In this document: positions 1 to 10,242 of the stretch, piece after piece | Layout of the letters: each line of letters begins with the position of its first letter | Position numbering within the stretch: position 1 is the first letter of the stretch | DNA from: Delphinus delphis | Taxonomy: Eukaryota > Chordata > Mammalia > Artiodactyla > Delphinidae | NCBI RefSeq assembly: GCF_949987515.2 | Contig: NC_082698.1 | Location: 3,257,455-3,321,454 of the forward strand | Reading direction: 5' to 3' | Length of the DNA stretch: 64,000 nucleotides | Notes under the pieces: model-generated | What the model saw: only the letters and a program-made list of their open reading frames with translations | Database searches by the model: none | What the model was told of the DNA's origin: nothing | Position numbers and translations under genes: made by a program

Positions 1-1420
1 GATTGTGATTTGTCCTCATTCACGTCTGCCTGGGAAACTACAAATGAGAATTCAGACAGGAAAAACAGCCATACCAAGTGTTCTGTCTCAGCCTCCAAAA
101 TACTAATCTGAAGAAGGAAGGGTGGTGTACTCCCTCTGAGGGGAACTTCTTCAACTTAGCCCCCGTGCGCTGAGCTATTGATTTAAAGTAACACGAGGCA
201 AAAATGCGAAGTGTCTTAACCACGTGAGTGGCAAAATTCGTGCGGTAAGGATGGTGCAGGAGGCTGTCTGTCCCATTGTCCCTTTATCTTTAGCATGAGA
301 TGACCGAGCTTAATCTGCAGAGTCGGGAATGACAGAGAGTGAGGTCCTGACAGTGGTCCCTCCATCTGTCTCACCAACAGCCACTGGACATGAAGCCCTC
401 CTTGGTCCAAGAGGGTGCTGGACAGGAATAGACAGGGTTCTCATTCCTGGTGCTGGAGGGAGGAAAGTTGTGAAGCTGGAGCGGGTCACTCCCCAGGGAG
501 AGGCCTTTGCCAGTTGTCCGCGCTCTTTCTGATGCAAATGGGGAAGCCAAGTCCAAAAGGCTTTTATTAGGAGGTCAGCCAGTCCAGCTCAGAGAATTGG
601 AGGAAGGAGGGCTCCAGGACAGCAGAGACGAGGCCAGCTCTCCTCTCTTCTTCAGCTCCAGGCATGACCCACGTCTCTACCCACGACTCAGCATTACATC
701 CTTTCAGCTCTGCTTCCCCGGAGATGAAACAAATTCTCTCTCCCAGCTTCCCCTGGGAAAAAATATCCCAGGGAAGAGCTCGGATTGGCCCAACACAGGT
801 AATTATGACAAACTCTGGACCACTCACGGTGGCTGGGGGAATGTGGTAACATCCCAGGGGGTACATGCACCTGTGTGGTCAGGAGAACAGATGTGATAAG
901 GGCAGGATTGCCATGAGGTAGGGAGCCACCAAGCTTGTACCCTGCCTGTTCACAGGGATGGGCCACCCACTGTGTGCCGGGCCCCGGGGCCCTGCACGTC
1001 ACGCTTACATGCTGTCTCTTCAGTCTTCACAGCTGTTCATCACTAGCTATGCCTGTGGGTCGGAGGGGGAGGAGTGGGGGAGGGGCAGGGCTTCCTGCAG
1101 CCCCATCGCCTCCTTGGCAGTAGAGGTGGTCTCAGCCACTAAGTAAGTGCCCAGAGGGATGGGACTGTATGCAGTGGTGCCTTCTACAAAGTCTGTGGAC
1201 AAGGGGACCTGTTTCACGAGGCTGTACAGGGGAGACCACTTGGTACCAGCCCAGGATGCTCTCCTAGAGTTGGACGCCCCCCACCCCACAAGGCCAAGCA
1301 AAGCGCTGCAAATTGTGCCTCAGTTCTTTGTTTTAGGGATTAATCTTCATTAGCACTTTATTGGATTCATTAAATTACTCAAGCCCTAGCAAGACAGGAC
1401 TCATAGAAATGAATAGAACA
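1..1420. other. Non-repetitive stretch, no gene recognised
   Basis: No known repeat family or credible exon was recognised here. Open frames on both strands are short and overlap each other, as expected by chance. The one local structure is a guanine-rich segment at 1065-1090 with runs of five, five, four and three G separated by loops of six, one and two bases, which fits a G-quadruplex on the + strand. Confidence 0.5.
1065..1090 (+). other. Predicted G-quadruplex
   Basis: Four G runs (5, 5, 4 and 3 bases) with loops of 6, 1 and 2 bases lie within 26 bp. This meets the usual G3+ with N1-7 loops rule. Whether it folds in cells is unknown. Confidence 0.55.
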
Positions 1421-1610
1421 ATAATAACAGCTGAATATTATTGACGGCTTAAGTAACACTCCCTGGGCTGGGTACTTGATGTTCATCACCTTTTTGAATT
1501 CTCACAATAACCATATAAGGTGGATAATATCATTATCACAGTCTCGTAAATGAGGAAACAGAGTGGTTGAGTAGTTTGCCAAGGTCACACAGCAATGAGT
1601 GTTAGAATTG
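1421..1610 (-). mobile_element. MIR SINE (ancient tRNA-derived)
   Basis: Read on the minus strand, this carries the MIR order: a tRNA-related part, then the core with the 'taagt..cttgccc aaggtcacacag' type segment (seen here in complement at 1576-1595), the 'ctcatttac' segment, and a 3' end rich in AATAATA. Divergence is high, as expected for a family that spread before the placental radiation. No function is implied. Confidence 0.85.
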
Positions 1611-2054
1611 CTTACACCCTGGTTTACTGTGTCTTTGACTTGCAGAAGCAGTACAAGAATGAGAATTGCATTCACTGAGCTTCATGGAGGGGGGGGCATT
1701 TCTGGCTTTCTCCTTCAAGCTCTACTGTCTCCATTGTATGTGGCAAATCTCCCATCAGGCATCCTGCTGGACCACTCAGGTTCTTGCCTGGGTAGATGTT
1801 CAGTTATTTCCTGCTGGGGCACCAAGCACGGATCCTGGGGCTCTGGCGCCATTGTGGCCATCTTTGCTAGGAAGGGATCCTATTGAGATAAAGAGAAATG
1901 GCCCAGACCACACGGTTGAACCCCTGGATCCAGCCAGATCTGAAGGTAGACACCCTTGGACTTCTCATTTCTGTGTGACAATGAATTCTTTTGTTTGAAT
2001 AAACAAGTTTGAGTTGCATTTCTGTCATTTGTAACCAAGAGGCTTGAGCATTAC
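1611..2054. other. Unique spacer between two MIR copies
   Basis: No repeat family, RNA gene or credible exon is visible. A G8 run lies at 1689-1696. An AATAAA hexamer occurs near 1999, but no transcript can be supported around it. Confidence 0.4.
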
Positions 2055-2240
2055 AAGGGTCCCGCAGATACTGTGCTACCTATTCTTACATGTGTTATCC
2101 TTTTAAGAATTCATCAATTTGTGAGACGAGTATCATTACATCCATTTTATAGTGAGGAAAGTGAGGCTTAAAGAGGTCAAGTTACTTGTCCAAAACCACT
2201 CAGCTATGAAATGGCAGAGCCAGGGCTTGCCCCGACTAAT
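2055..2240 (-). mobile_element. MIR SINE
   Basis: In complement, the core 'cattttatag tgaggaaag tgaggct', 'gtcaagttacttg' and 'aaatggcagagccagg' segments appear in the correct MIR order between about 2140 and 2230. The 5' part near 2060-2130 is more degraded. Confidence 0.8.
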
Positions 2241-2295
2241 TGATCCCCAAGGATCAATATTCCTAAGGATATTCCCAATTCCTAAGAATATAGGA

Positions 2296-2391
2296 TGGGG
2301 GCGGGGGGAGGAGAAAAAAGGAAAGAGGAGAGAGAGAGGAGGGAGGGAGGGAGGGAGGGAGAGAGTGAAAGAGAGAGACAGAGAAAAGACT
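2296..2391 (+). repeat. Purine-rich simple repeat (GA/GGGA)n with strong G-quadruplex
   Basis: About 95 bp is almost pure A/G. Inside it, 2341-2359 has five consecutive GGG runs separated by single A bases, a parallel G-quadruplex motif with one-base loops, the most stable class. The polypurine/polypyrimidine asymmetry also allows triplex (H-DNA). Such tracts are length-polymorphic and prone to replication slippage. Confidence 0.85.
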
Positions 2392-2399
2392 GTTAGCAT

Positions 2400-4954
2400 T
2401 TTTGAATTGAGGAATTTAAAATCTTTGGGTGGCAAGTCATGATGGTGTATTTCTAGGGCTTTGGAATTTTATCCTGCTATTTGTTCTTCAAATAAAAGAA
2501 TCAGAGTTGCTGACTTAGTTTAAACCAACTCCAAAGACTGCGGAGTTGACTGCTGATTAAAAACTTGTCTTTCTTGGTCTGAGAAAGGAATAGCAGATAT
2601 GACTTCCCTGAATAGGCTCCATCTTACAGATTTGATTTTTATTTGTAGCACTTGAGAATGTCGATGATTGGAAACATGTAACTTGATTATTAACGAGCCA
2701 GAAATAGTAACTGAGTGTTCACTTTGGCATCTACCCATGCTTGTGTGATAAAAATAAATTTGGAAGAAGTCTAAATATGAGATTTTGGAATCATGAGTCT
2801 TGCAGTTGTTTTGTCGCCCCATCCTAGGGAGTCCGTGGGCTAATTCCGAAGTATAATGGGCTCCTAGATTAATGGAATCTCCAGATGATAGTAATGTGAA
2901 AGGCCACTTTGGATTCAGTGAGCTTTGCCATTTGTGAATTGAGCCTGAATCTTTCAAGAAGTAAACAAGTTCCAGCCATTTTATTTCTGCTCCCTTTCAG
3001 AGACGTGCGATCATTTTTAATGGCTAAACCTCTACTACATTGCATTTTTCAGATCCCCATTGTTTCATTTTCTTTCGGTTCTGCTATCTAAAACTTTTCT
3101 CCCAGCTCATCTTTCCTGATTATCTGTTCCTTCATACATATTCTACAGCCCAAGCCCCCTGCGTGCTGAGCACCGGGGAGGGCTGAGGACAGGGGTGGCG
3201 TGGTGCTCAGGAAGGCGGGAGCCAGGCTCTTCTAACCTTGTTAGCCACAAAAGGAGTTTCAGCTTCGCATCGACTTAGAAATGCCGCTATCAGAATTGGG
3301 TTCCAGCCTGCATCTTGCATCAGCGGAGATGGGTACTGTGATTGCTGTGTTGAAATGTGTGCTCAAATGCATTGGGGGGTTATCCTATTTTTCAAACTTC
3401 CAAATAGATAATGTCAGAACATTTCTGAAATGGGATACTAACATCGAGATATACGGCACCAATCAGCAAGCATCAGGCCAGCAGAGCGGAGGAGGAGCGT
3501 CTAGGAGACTCCTGGAGAATTTCCATTTCCATTCCCTGTGTCAACAGCTTGGCAACTTACCTTCTAGATTGCTTTATGGCTTCGGGAGAAATTCTCCGCC
3601 GGCCCCTGTGTTATACTCAACTCAGTGTTCAAAAGCCAAGGAATTAGATATGCTGTCATTTACAAAACTGTTTATGGAAGTATCTCTTTTGCATTGTTTG
3701 AAAATCCAAAAGGAGTCAAACTTTGACAGTTTAAGACAATGGCAGGAGGGTCCTGGTGACTCCGGAGTGCAGCCTCGGCTGTTTGAGGCTCTTTTGTTAA
3801 AATGCAGTTTCTTTTGGAGGATTTCTTCCCGCCTGGGATGCTTCGCTGGAAACTTTTGCCTTTTTGAAAGGATTTCTTCCCTATGAGGCAGCTGACAAGG
3901 TCATACTACAATTATGTTGCTGGGATGGTAACATTTTGATTAGATACGCAAAAATCTTCTAGCCTTCCCTAGGATGTCATAGGCTAACATTTTTCACTGT
4001 TTTAAGAAAATCATGTAAGTTGATACTGTTCCGCAATAGGAACTTGAATTTTGTGGCTTATTTTCTTTGCTGTAGTGTGCCAGCACCGTGGGCATCGTGG
4101 CAGGGAATAAATGACTCTTCCCCAAGAAACCAAAGGCCTAAAGAAGCCCCTGGAGGGGGCAGGGACATCCATAAAAGTTGGAATGGATTTCATAGTATGG
4201 TATTCAACTTAGTATAATACGTAGAATTCAGAAATAATCCAATCCTCCAAACGAAAACACCTCCACTACCAATCAAAGGAAAGTTGATTTAATACCAGAA
4301 CCAAGTAGATGTGTTTAATATGGACCAAAACATATTTATTAAATTATCTATTTTCCTCATTAGCTACCTGAAAAATTAGAAACCTATTTCTCTCTCTCTC
4401 TCAAGTTTGAAAAATTACCTCCTTAAAGACGACTACCAGAAAGCATTTATCAAAAGACCAATTCTGGTTCTGAAGCTTATCACTAAAAGGTCCATGTGTG
4501 CGCTTATGTCGTTCTACCTCAAAGATGATCAGTAACAGAAAATACTTCAAAAATGGTACCAGTAAGTGGACATCATGAATTGTTCTCTGATACTGCTGTG
4601 AAAAGCAAAGCACAGATGCTCAGCATTAGAAGACCGAGTGAGAAACTGTAAAGGATTTTCACAGATGACATCATGGTGCACAGAAGAAAAAGAGGGCACT
4701 TGGAGGGAGTTCCCTCCCTCCCCACCCAGGGTCAATGGTTACACCCATGTTTTCACGCTGTCCCTGAATTCTTTGTCCAGTGATTCTAACTGATGAACTG
4801 CAGTTTCCTTTGAGCCCAGTTCTGCCAACAGAGGCTTCCACTGGTGTTTGTTAAGGAGCCAAAAATAACCTTTAAATAATTAAATTCCTTAGTTTGTTTT
4901 GGTGGCATGAGAAGACGAAAGTGGCAGCATCATTTCCCGGGATGCGCTCCAGCG
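2400..4954. other. Long unique stretch, possible regulatory DNA
   Basis: No interspersed repeat was recognised across this 2.5 kb. It contains the longest ATG-to-stop frame of the window (3281-3886). A 13-bp direct repeat (aggatttcttccc) occurs at 3818-3830 and 3869-3881. The absence of repeats alongside repeat-rich DNA could mean constraint on insertion, but that is only inference. Confidence 0.35.
3281..3886 (+). other. 201-codon open frame, probably not a gene
   Basis: An ATG-to-stop frame of 201 codons, the longest in the window. I recognise no domain, signal peptide or family signature in its translation. It is cysteine-, serine- and leucine-rich with scattered hydrophobic segments, like translated non-coding DNA. 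No promoter, no splice sites in register, no Kozak-like context beyond chance and no poly(A) signal can be tied to it. With thousands of potential starts over six frames, one frame of this size in 64 kb is not surprising. It is listed so it can be tested for codon conservation; I believe it is non-coding. Confidence 0.1.
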
Positions 4955-5115
4955 AGGAATCTGGAGACCCGGGCATTCATCCTAGTTCCTGTGTTTCCTG
5001 GCTCTGCTGCCTTCTCCAAGTTCCTTACCTGCACAAAGCCTCAGTCTTACTGTCTGTAAAATGGAGATAATAATACCTCACTCACTGAAGGTTTGCCACT
5101 GAATGTGATAGTGTG
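4955..5115 (+). mobile_element. MIR SINE
   Basis: In direct orientation the order is 'tggctctgctgccttc', 'caagttccttacc', 'gcctcagt', then 'ctgtaaaatggagataataatacct' split across 5054-5079. This is the core and 3' part of MIR. The tRNA-like 5' end (4955-4995) is weaker. Confidence 0.85.
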
Positions 5116-5206
5116 AGTGGAAGTGCTACCACAATATCCCCCTCACCGCGCCAGGGCCTTCAGTTACTGGCTTCCCTGGGGAAGGATGACACAGTTATAG
5201 CTGTTC

Positions 5207-5219
5207 AAAATGCTTTCAT
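5207..5219 (+). repeat. Target-site duplication, left copy (SINE 5220-5516)
   Basis: Thirteen bases (aaaatgctttcat) identical to 5517-5529 on the far side of the SINE. Confidence 0.9.
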
Positions 5220-5516
5220 GGGGCTTCCCTGGTGGCGCAGAGGTTAAGAATCCACCTGCCAATGCAGGGGACACAGGTTCAAGCCCTGGTCTGGGAAGAT
5301 CCCACATGCCGCGGAACAACTGAGCCCGTGCGCCACAACTACTGAAGCCCGTGTACCTAGAACCCATACTCCGCAACAAAAGAAGCCACCGCAATGAGAA
5401 ACACGCACACCCCAAGGAAGCATGGCCCCTGCTCTCCGCAACTAGAGAAAGCCCATGCACAACAATGAAGATCCGATGCAGCCAAAAAATTAATAAATAA
5501 AATTAATAAATTTAAA
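5220..5516 (+). mobile_element. CHR-family tRNA-derived SINE (CHR-1-like)
   Basis: A full-length SINE in direct orientation. The tRNA-related head has an A-box-like segment (tggcgcagaggttaaga) and a B-box (ggttcaagccc), followed by the tRNA-unrelated body with 'cacaactactgaagcccgtg' and a tail of A-rich (aataaa) repeats at 5488-5516. A 13-bp target-site duplication (aaaatgctttcat) flanks it at 5207-5219 and 5517-5529, proving insertion by retrotransposition. This family is restricted to whales, hippos and ruminants, so it identifies the host clade. Pol III promoter boxes are recognisable but activity is unknown. Confidence 0.93.
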
Positions 5517-5529
5517 AAAATGCTTTCAT
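5517..5529 (+). repeat. Target-site duplication, right copy (SINE 5220-5516)
   Basis: Exact match to 5207-5219. The first A bases merge with the SINE tail, so the left edge of this copy could shift by a few bases. Confidence 0.85.
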
Positions 5530-6049
5530 ATCAATCATTGATTTTTCTCCTAAGAACTTCAAGAGCCAGTTTTCTCCCCTGTCCTGACTCCAGGCCTGGT
5601 TATCCAGTGGTCTCTTTTGCATCTCACCAAAACTGCCCTTCCTCTGGAGTGCCAGGTCTCTGTGAAGTGTCACCAGAAGCCTCCCCACCCCATGCTGCAC
5701 GGGCCTTGGCATGTGATGCAAGCTTCTCTTTGCAGACATCGAATTGCAATGTGATTATTTCTGCAACTAGACATAAATTTGTTGGGATCAGGACTTGTCT
5801 TTTTGATATTTGGGTCTCGCTAGCCTAGGCACATACCAGGTGGCAATAAATAGTAAGAATTAATTAATTGATTACATAAATGAACAAATAGATGGATAAT
5901 AGTCATTTTTATTTTTAGACAAAATTGAAAATACAAACTCTGATAGAAATCCACTTCTGTTCTGATACCAGCTGTGGTTTCTTTCTGAATAAATATAAGA
6001 AGAAGTACTAAGGCTGTCCTTTTCTCCAGCCCTACCACCAGGGCCTTCA
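5530..6049. other. Unique spacer
   Basis: No repeat or gene recognised. The segment 5830-5930 is AT-rich, with short TTAATTAATTGATT homeodomain-like motifs. Confidence 0.35.
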
Positions 6050-6450
6050 TCTAAATCTGGACCATCTCATACCTGGATGACTACAGGAGGCTCTACCTGG
6101 TCTCTGCCACCAGTTTTCCTTTCACAGCCCTGGTACATGTGCACAAGGTCAATCTGATGGAACCTCAGTGCCACCAAGATTCCAGGCCCTGCCCAGCCTT
6201 GCCTTAGGCTTCCTCGGCAAGTTTACCTGCCAAGCATCCACAGAGGACTCAGGGCTCCAGCCAAACCCCAAAGCAAGACAACTCATTGTGATGACGGTGT
6301 GTCTCCCTCCCCACTCCCACCCAGGCTGTGTCCTCTGAAAGTGCAAGGCTGTGACTTGTTCACCCGTGTGTCCTCGGCACCTAGAATAGTGCCTGATTCC
6401 TAAGGGGCTTAATAAACATCTGATGGGCAAACAAACAAATGAACAAATGG
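6050..6450 (+). mobile_element. L2 LINE, 3' end
   Basis: The right part (6365-6450) shows the L2 terminal pattern: 'tcggcacctagaatagtgcctg', a 'ctaaggggcttaataaac' segment and degenerate 'aaacaaatgaac' tail repeats. The left part (6050-6180) matches the upstream L2 segment that begins 'ctgga..tactacaggaggct'. It is an ancient, inactive 5'-truncated copy. Confidence 0.75.
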
Positions 6451-6867
6451 ACCCCATGAGCCCATAATTCTACTGAAGAACAGAGAACTAGACTCCATGG
6501 GTTGAGAGGGTCTCAGAAGGTTTCCTGATGGAGACAGGACTCAAAATGGAGCAAAATGGGCTGGGATCGGGGAGGCATGGAGAGGGGAAAATCCATCTCG
6601 AATGGAAGTGGAGATGGGGGCGAGGGGTGTAGGCAGGGATCAGGGGGTCAAGCAAGGGCTGGGCGCAACGCAGTGGTCGGGGTGGGGGTGGGCTGGGGAG
6701 CCAGCGGAGGCTCTTGAGACGGAGGAGGAGGTGGGAGGTAAGTCTAGGGTTTCTTGCTTATATCCCACGTAGGACGGGACTGGCTCTCCGAAACCCAGAG
6801 GGCAGGGACAGCAGCCAGTTCATTCCAATGAGCAAGGGCAGCCTTCCGGGGAAAGACCTCAAAGAAT
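6451..6867. other. G-rich unique spacer with G-quadruplex motif
   Basis: No repeat or gene recognised. 6540-6740 is strongly G-rich on the + strand. At 6679-6698 four runs of four, five, three and four G are separated by one or two bases, a strong G-quadruplex motif. Confidence 0.5.
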
Positions 6868-6880
6868 AGCTAGTGTTTTA
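6868..6880 (+). repeat. Target-site duplication, left copy (SINE 6881-7239)
   Basis: Thirteen bases (agctagtgtttta) identical to 7240-7252. Confidence 0.9.
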
Positions 6881-7239
6881 CTTATCTATTTATTTATTTT
6901 CACCTTTTTATTTTTGGCCGTGTTGGGTCTTCACTGCTGCGTGCGGGCTTTCTCTAGTTGTGGCGAGCGGGGGCTACTCTTCGTTGCGGTGCATGTGCTT
7001 CTCATTGCGGTGGCTTCTCTTGTTGCAGAGCACGGGCTCTAAGCACATGGGCTTCAGTAGTTGCAGCACACAGGCTCAGTAGTTGTGGCTCGCGGGCTCT
7101 AGAGCGCAGGCTCAGTAGTTGTGGCGCACAGGCTTAGTTGCTCCGCGGCATGTGGGATCTTCCCAGACCAGGGCTTGAACCCGTGTGCCCTGAATTGGCA
7201 GGTGGATTCTTAACCACTGAGCCACCAGGGAAGTCCCAC
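6881..7239 (-). mobile_element. CHR-family tRNA-derived SINE, long form
   Basis: Inserted in reverse. Read on the minus strand it starts at 7239 with the tRNA-like head (A box 'ggctcagtggttaagaat', B box 'gggttcaagccctgg'), continues through the body and ends in an A-rich tail complementary to 6881-6920. At about 359 bp it is longer than the 5220 copy because the 'cacaactactgagcctg' module is present in three tandem, partly diverged copies (complement of about 7035-7140). A perfect 13-bp target-site duplication flanks it. Confidence 0.93.
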
Positions 7240-7252
7240 AGCTAGTGTTTTA
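7240..7252 (+). repeat. Target-site duplication, right copy (SINE 6881-7239)
   Basis: Exact copy of 6868-6880. Confidence 0.9.
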
Positions 7253-8225
7253 AAAACATGTTTTTCTTATCAAATCTGTGGGGAAAATATGTATACAATA
7301 GCTGTAGTAATACAGTGATTATTGGCCCTAATTTATTCTCATGTTAAAAAATCAACCCTCCATCTGAAAATGACAGCTCGATCATGCAATGGGGGGATTT
7401 TTTTATTGGAACTGGTCTCTGCTATCACTCCACTGCCCATAACGCCAATACAGATTAAAGCTGCCATTTAAGAGAGGAATCCTTAGGAAGACCTCTCTAA
7501 GCCGCTGACAGTGTCACAGAAACAGGCTCTCCACCTCTGCATCCTATGTTTTGACTTCATCTATTTCTTTTCAAGCTTATTAATATGAAGACTGCAGCTC
7601 TTTCTGAATGCAGAATCAGAAACCACTGCTTTCACAAAAATCCGTGGGCAATCTTTCCCAACCATAAAATCATTTCCACTCTCCAACCATCAAGTTTTCA
7701 CATGGATCTTGTAGATGTGCAAAAACTCAAAGCAAATCTATTTAAAAAAAAAGATGTCAGGCTGAAAATAAGGAAAATCAGAATGGGAGAAGAGAACACA
7801 AGCTGTCAGCGCCCCCCTGGCCTTCACAGCAGCACTGTTTTTATGATGAAACTACACTGCTCCCCATAAACTCTAAATCATTCTCACCTTCCCAGGAGTC
7901 TGTAAGCCAGACAATTGTTAAGGGGAACAACTCATAATATTACTGAAAAATTTCACAGTTGAAAGTCAAATAGCAATGATTTTGCTCTGCCAGCCTGACA
8001 CCACCTTGACCATGACGATGAAAGTCCCTGGGCAGTGAGCATGTAGAGCTCGGACAGTGATGGTGGCGCAAGCAACTCTTCAGTTTAAAACATGTCAGAA
8101 TGTGGTCACTGAGGACGTGCCTCTTTTTCTCAATCAAAATTCGAACATTATGACAACGGGGAAATTAATACCAACCACAACAACAACACAAGACCCCCAC
8201 CAGTTACGATGACGCCGTGTGTGTG
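7253..8225. other. Unique AT-rich spacer
   Basis: No interspersed repeat was recognised. A short GT run lies at 8217-8227. The 94-codon frame at 7585-7869 has no recognisable domain and is treated as chance. Confidence 0.35.
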
Positions 8226-8604
8226 TGTAAAATTGGCTCATGAGACTTTAGAGGCTGAGAAATCCCGGGACGTGCAGTCAGCAGCCTGGAGACCCCAGAG
8301 AGCCCATGGTGTGTAGTTCCGGCCTGAGTCTGAGTCCGAAGGCAGAAGACCAATAGCCCAGCTGGAAGACGGTCAGGCAGAGACAGGAATTCTCTCTTCC
8401 TCAGCCTTTTGTTCTATTCAGACCTTCCACAGTTTGGATGAGTCCCACCCTCGATGGGGAGGACCATCTGCTTTACTCAATCTAGTGACTCAAATGCTAA
8501 TCTCATCCAGTAACACCTTCACACACACACCCAGAATAATATTTAACCAAACATCTGGGAGCCCTGCGGCCCAGTCAAGTGGAAATATAATATTAACCAT
8601 CACA
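8226..8604 (-). mobile_element. ERVL-type LTR (MLT2-like), solo
   Basis: On the minus strand this starts at 8604 with the TG-initiated 'tgatggttaat' end, then the 'gactgggcc', 'atttggtta', 'gattagcatttgagtc' and 'gagtaaagcagatgg' segments typical of ERVL/MaLR LTRs, reaching 'gagccaatt' at about 8231. It is an isolated LTR with no internal retroviral genes on either side, the usual product of LTR-LTR recombination. The exact subfamily is uncertain. Confidence 0.7.
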
Positions 8605-9573
8605 CGCTGGTATTTAACCAAACGTGTTGGCTTTGTTAACTCACTCCTCCATCACCAATCACTCAGACCACATAACCTGAGCCCCTGTATGGAAACTCAG
8701 TTCTTGGGCTATTTCTTAGAGAGGTCCCCGTGGGTAATACAGATGCCACAAGTGTAGTCACTGACACTCCCTGAACAGTGTAGGAAGGCACGCGTTTTCT
8801 TGCAGCCTCATGGTCTTACGTTAAAAGCCACTGTTCAGTATTGCAATGTGTGGAGTATTAACCTCTTAAGAAATGCTTGCTGTGCTTCTTATTATTTCGG
8901 AGCGAGAGCCTGCATCCCTTGACCAGCACTCTTGTCCTCTTCTCCCACGTCCTTCAGTTCTTCCTTCTTCTCTTTCTTCTACAAACGGAGCACCCACTGT
9001 GGGCAGGTGATGGTGAAAGCAGACCTGAGAGGAGCAAGGAACAAGAAGACCCTCCCTGGTTCATTTTCTGGATCCATCATCCGTTCCTTCGCCATTCGTT
9101 TTGGAAAAGTCATCCGGCATCTGTCTGGCAAAAAGCTGACGGCAGATCTGAAACGTGAAGGTGGCACGAGAAAGTGATGTTTAGGATTATTTGGACACAA
9201 GAGTTGGAATAACAAGGGAGTGGGGTAAAGGAAGGAAGACAGGTGAGGTGTGCAAAGTCCATTGGCTGAGGAGGAAGTTGGGGGTGCAAGGGACAGTTAC
9301 CTAGGTCCCAGTGTGGAAGCAACCTAAGGAAAGACAGTGACCAGCAGTAAGTGAGACCAGCTTAGAACAGTAGGATGGAAACATCACTGTGTCCCACAAA
9401 TACGTGAGACCCCACGGCCTGCTACACCATGGGATGCTGTGAGCCGGACAGACCACCACTGTACCACAGACCTGGGAACTGGGCCAAAGGGGCATCACTG
9501 GTCCCTCCTCTGTCTCTGTTAATGGTCTCTCATCTTGTCCCCAACTCTTCTTAAACAAACTCTCTTTCTTTCT
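8605..9573. other. Unique spacer with one small basic open frame
   Basis: No repeat recognised. A 55-codon frame at 9010-9177 encodes a lysine/arginine-rich peptide; see the findings. The rest shows nothing I can name. Confidence 0.35.
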
Positions 9574-9825
9574 GTTTTTAATTTCAAAAATTTTGGTAAA
9601 ATATACATAACATAAATTTACCATTTTAACCATGTTGAAGTGTCCAGTTCGGTGGTGTTAGTGTACATTATTGTGCACCTGCCTCTGCCTTCCATCTTCA
9701 GAACTCTTTCCATCTTGCAAAACAAAAACTCTGTTCCAATTTAACAAAAACTCCCCATCCACCCTCCCCTAGCCCCTCAACCACCATTCTGCTTTCTGTC
9801 TCTATGAATTTCACTAACTTAAGTA
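9574..9825 (-). mobile_element. L1 LINE 3' region, part 1 (interrupted)
   Basis: In complement this is the 3' end of an L1. Recognisable antisense segments include 'taaaatatacataacataaa', 'accattttaaccat', 'ttgtgcacc' and 'tctctatgaatttcact'. It stops at a TA (9824-9825) where a DNA transposon is inserted and resumes at 10243. The copy is old and has no intact reading frame. Confidence 0.85.
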
Positions 9826-10242
9826 CAGGTTTCCCCCGCTATCTGAAAGCAGAGCCTTCCTATAAAACCTGTCAGAAACCAAAATGACGTTAAGCGAAGA
9901 AGCAATGACCTTAGGACACATTTTGCTAAGGGATGCACAGAATACATGGAGGTAAAGCACAGATGCTCACAGACACAGTCCAGAGCTCTGGCGCCTTGAT
10001 GTTGAGATGCTGAGTGTGGTCCCCAGGAAGGAGCTTGGTGGGGCCCCCCTCTCCCTGCCTGAGGTGAACTGCCTTCACAACAGCTGCTGCAAAAATAAAT
10101 GGTGAATTCTCTTTCCACTTTTCACCTTTTTTCGTAACAGTGAAACTTTTCTTTGGAATTCTTTAGGTAAGCAAACGTAGGTACTGGTGCAGGTCTTTCA
10201 TAAAGGCAAACCGGCATAATGTGAACTTTCGAAGAGCGGGGA
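9826..10242. mobile_element. Tigger-like (TcMar) non-autonomous DNA transposon
   Basis: About 415 bp interrupt the L1. The left end 'caggtttcccccgctatctg' follows a TA. The right end (about 10224-10242, 'actttcgaagagcggggat') is its imperfect inverted complement, so terminal inverted repeats are present. Internal segments such as 'gttaagcgaagaagcaatgacc' (split here at 9890-9909) and 'aggtactggtgcaggtctttc' (near 10180-10198) have the style of the Tigger family. TA insertion and the inverted ends support Tc1/mariner type; the exact subfamily is from memory and uncertain. No transposase frame remains. Confidence 0.6.

Noticed and set aside
5225..5300. Possible tRNA gene at the head of the SINE
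   Set aside because: A- and B-box-like sequences exist but no cloverleaf folds; this is the tRNA-derived head of a retroposon.
5164..5460. 98-codon frame on - over the SINE
   Set aside because: It is the translation of the antisense strand of a CHR SINE, a common false gene call.
7808..7824. CTCF-like site in the GC-rich word at this position
   Set aside because: The spacing between the CCA and GGCGC parts is two bases short of the CTCF core.
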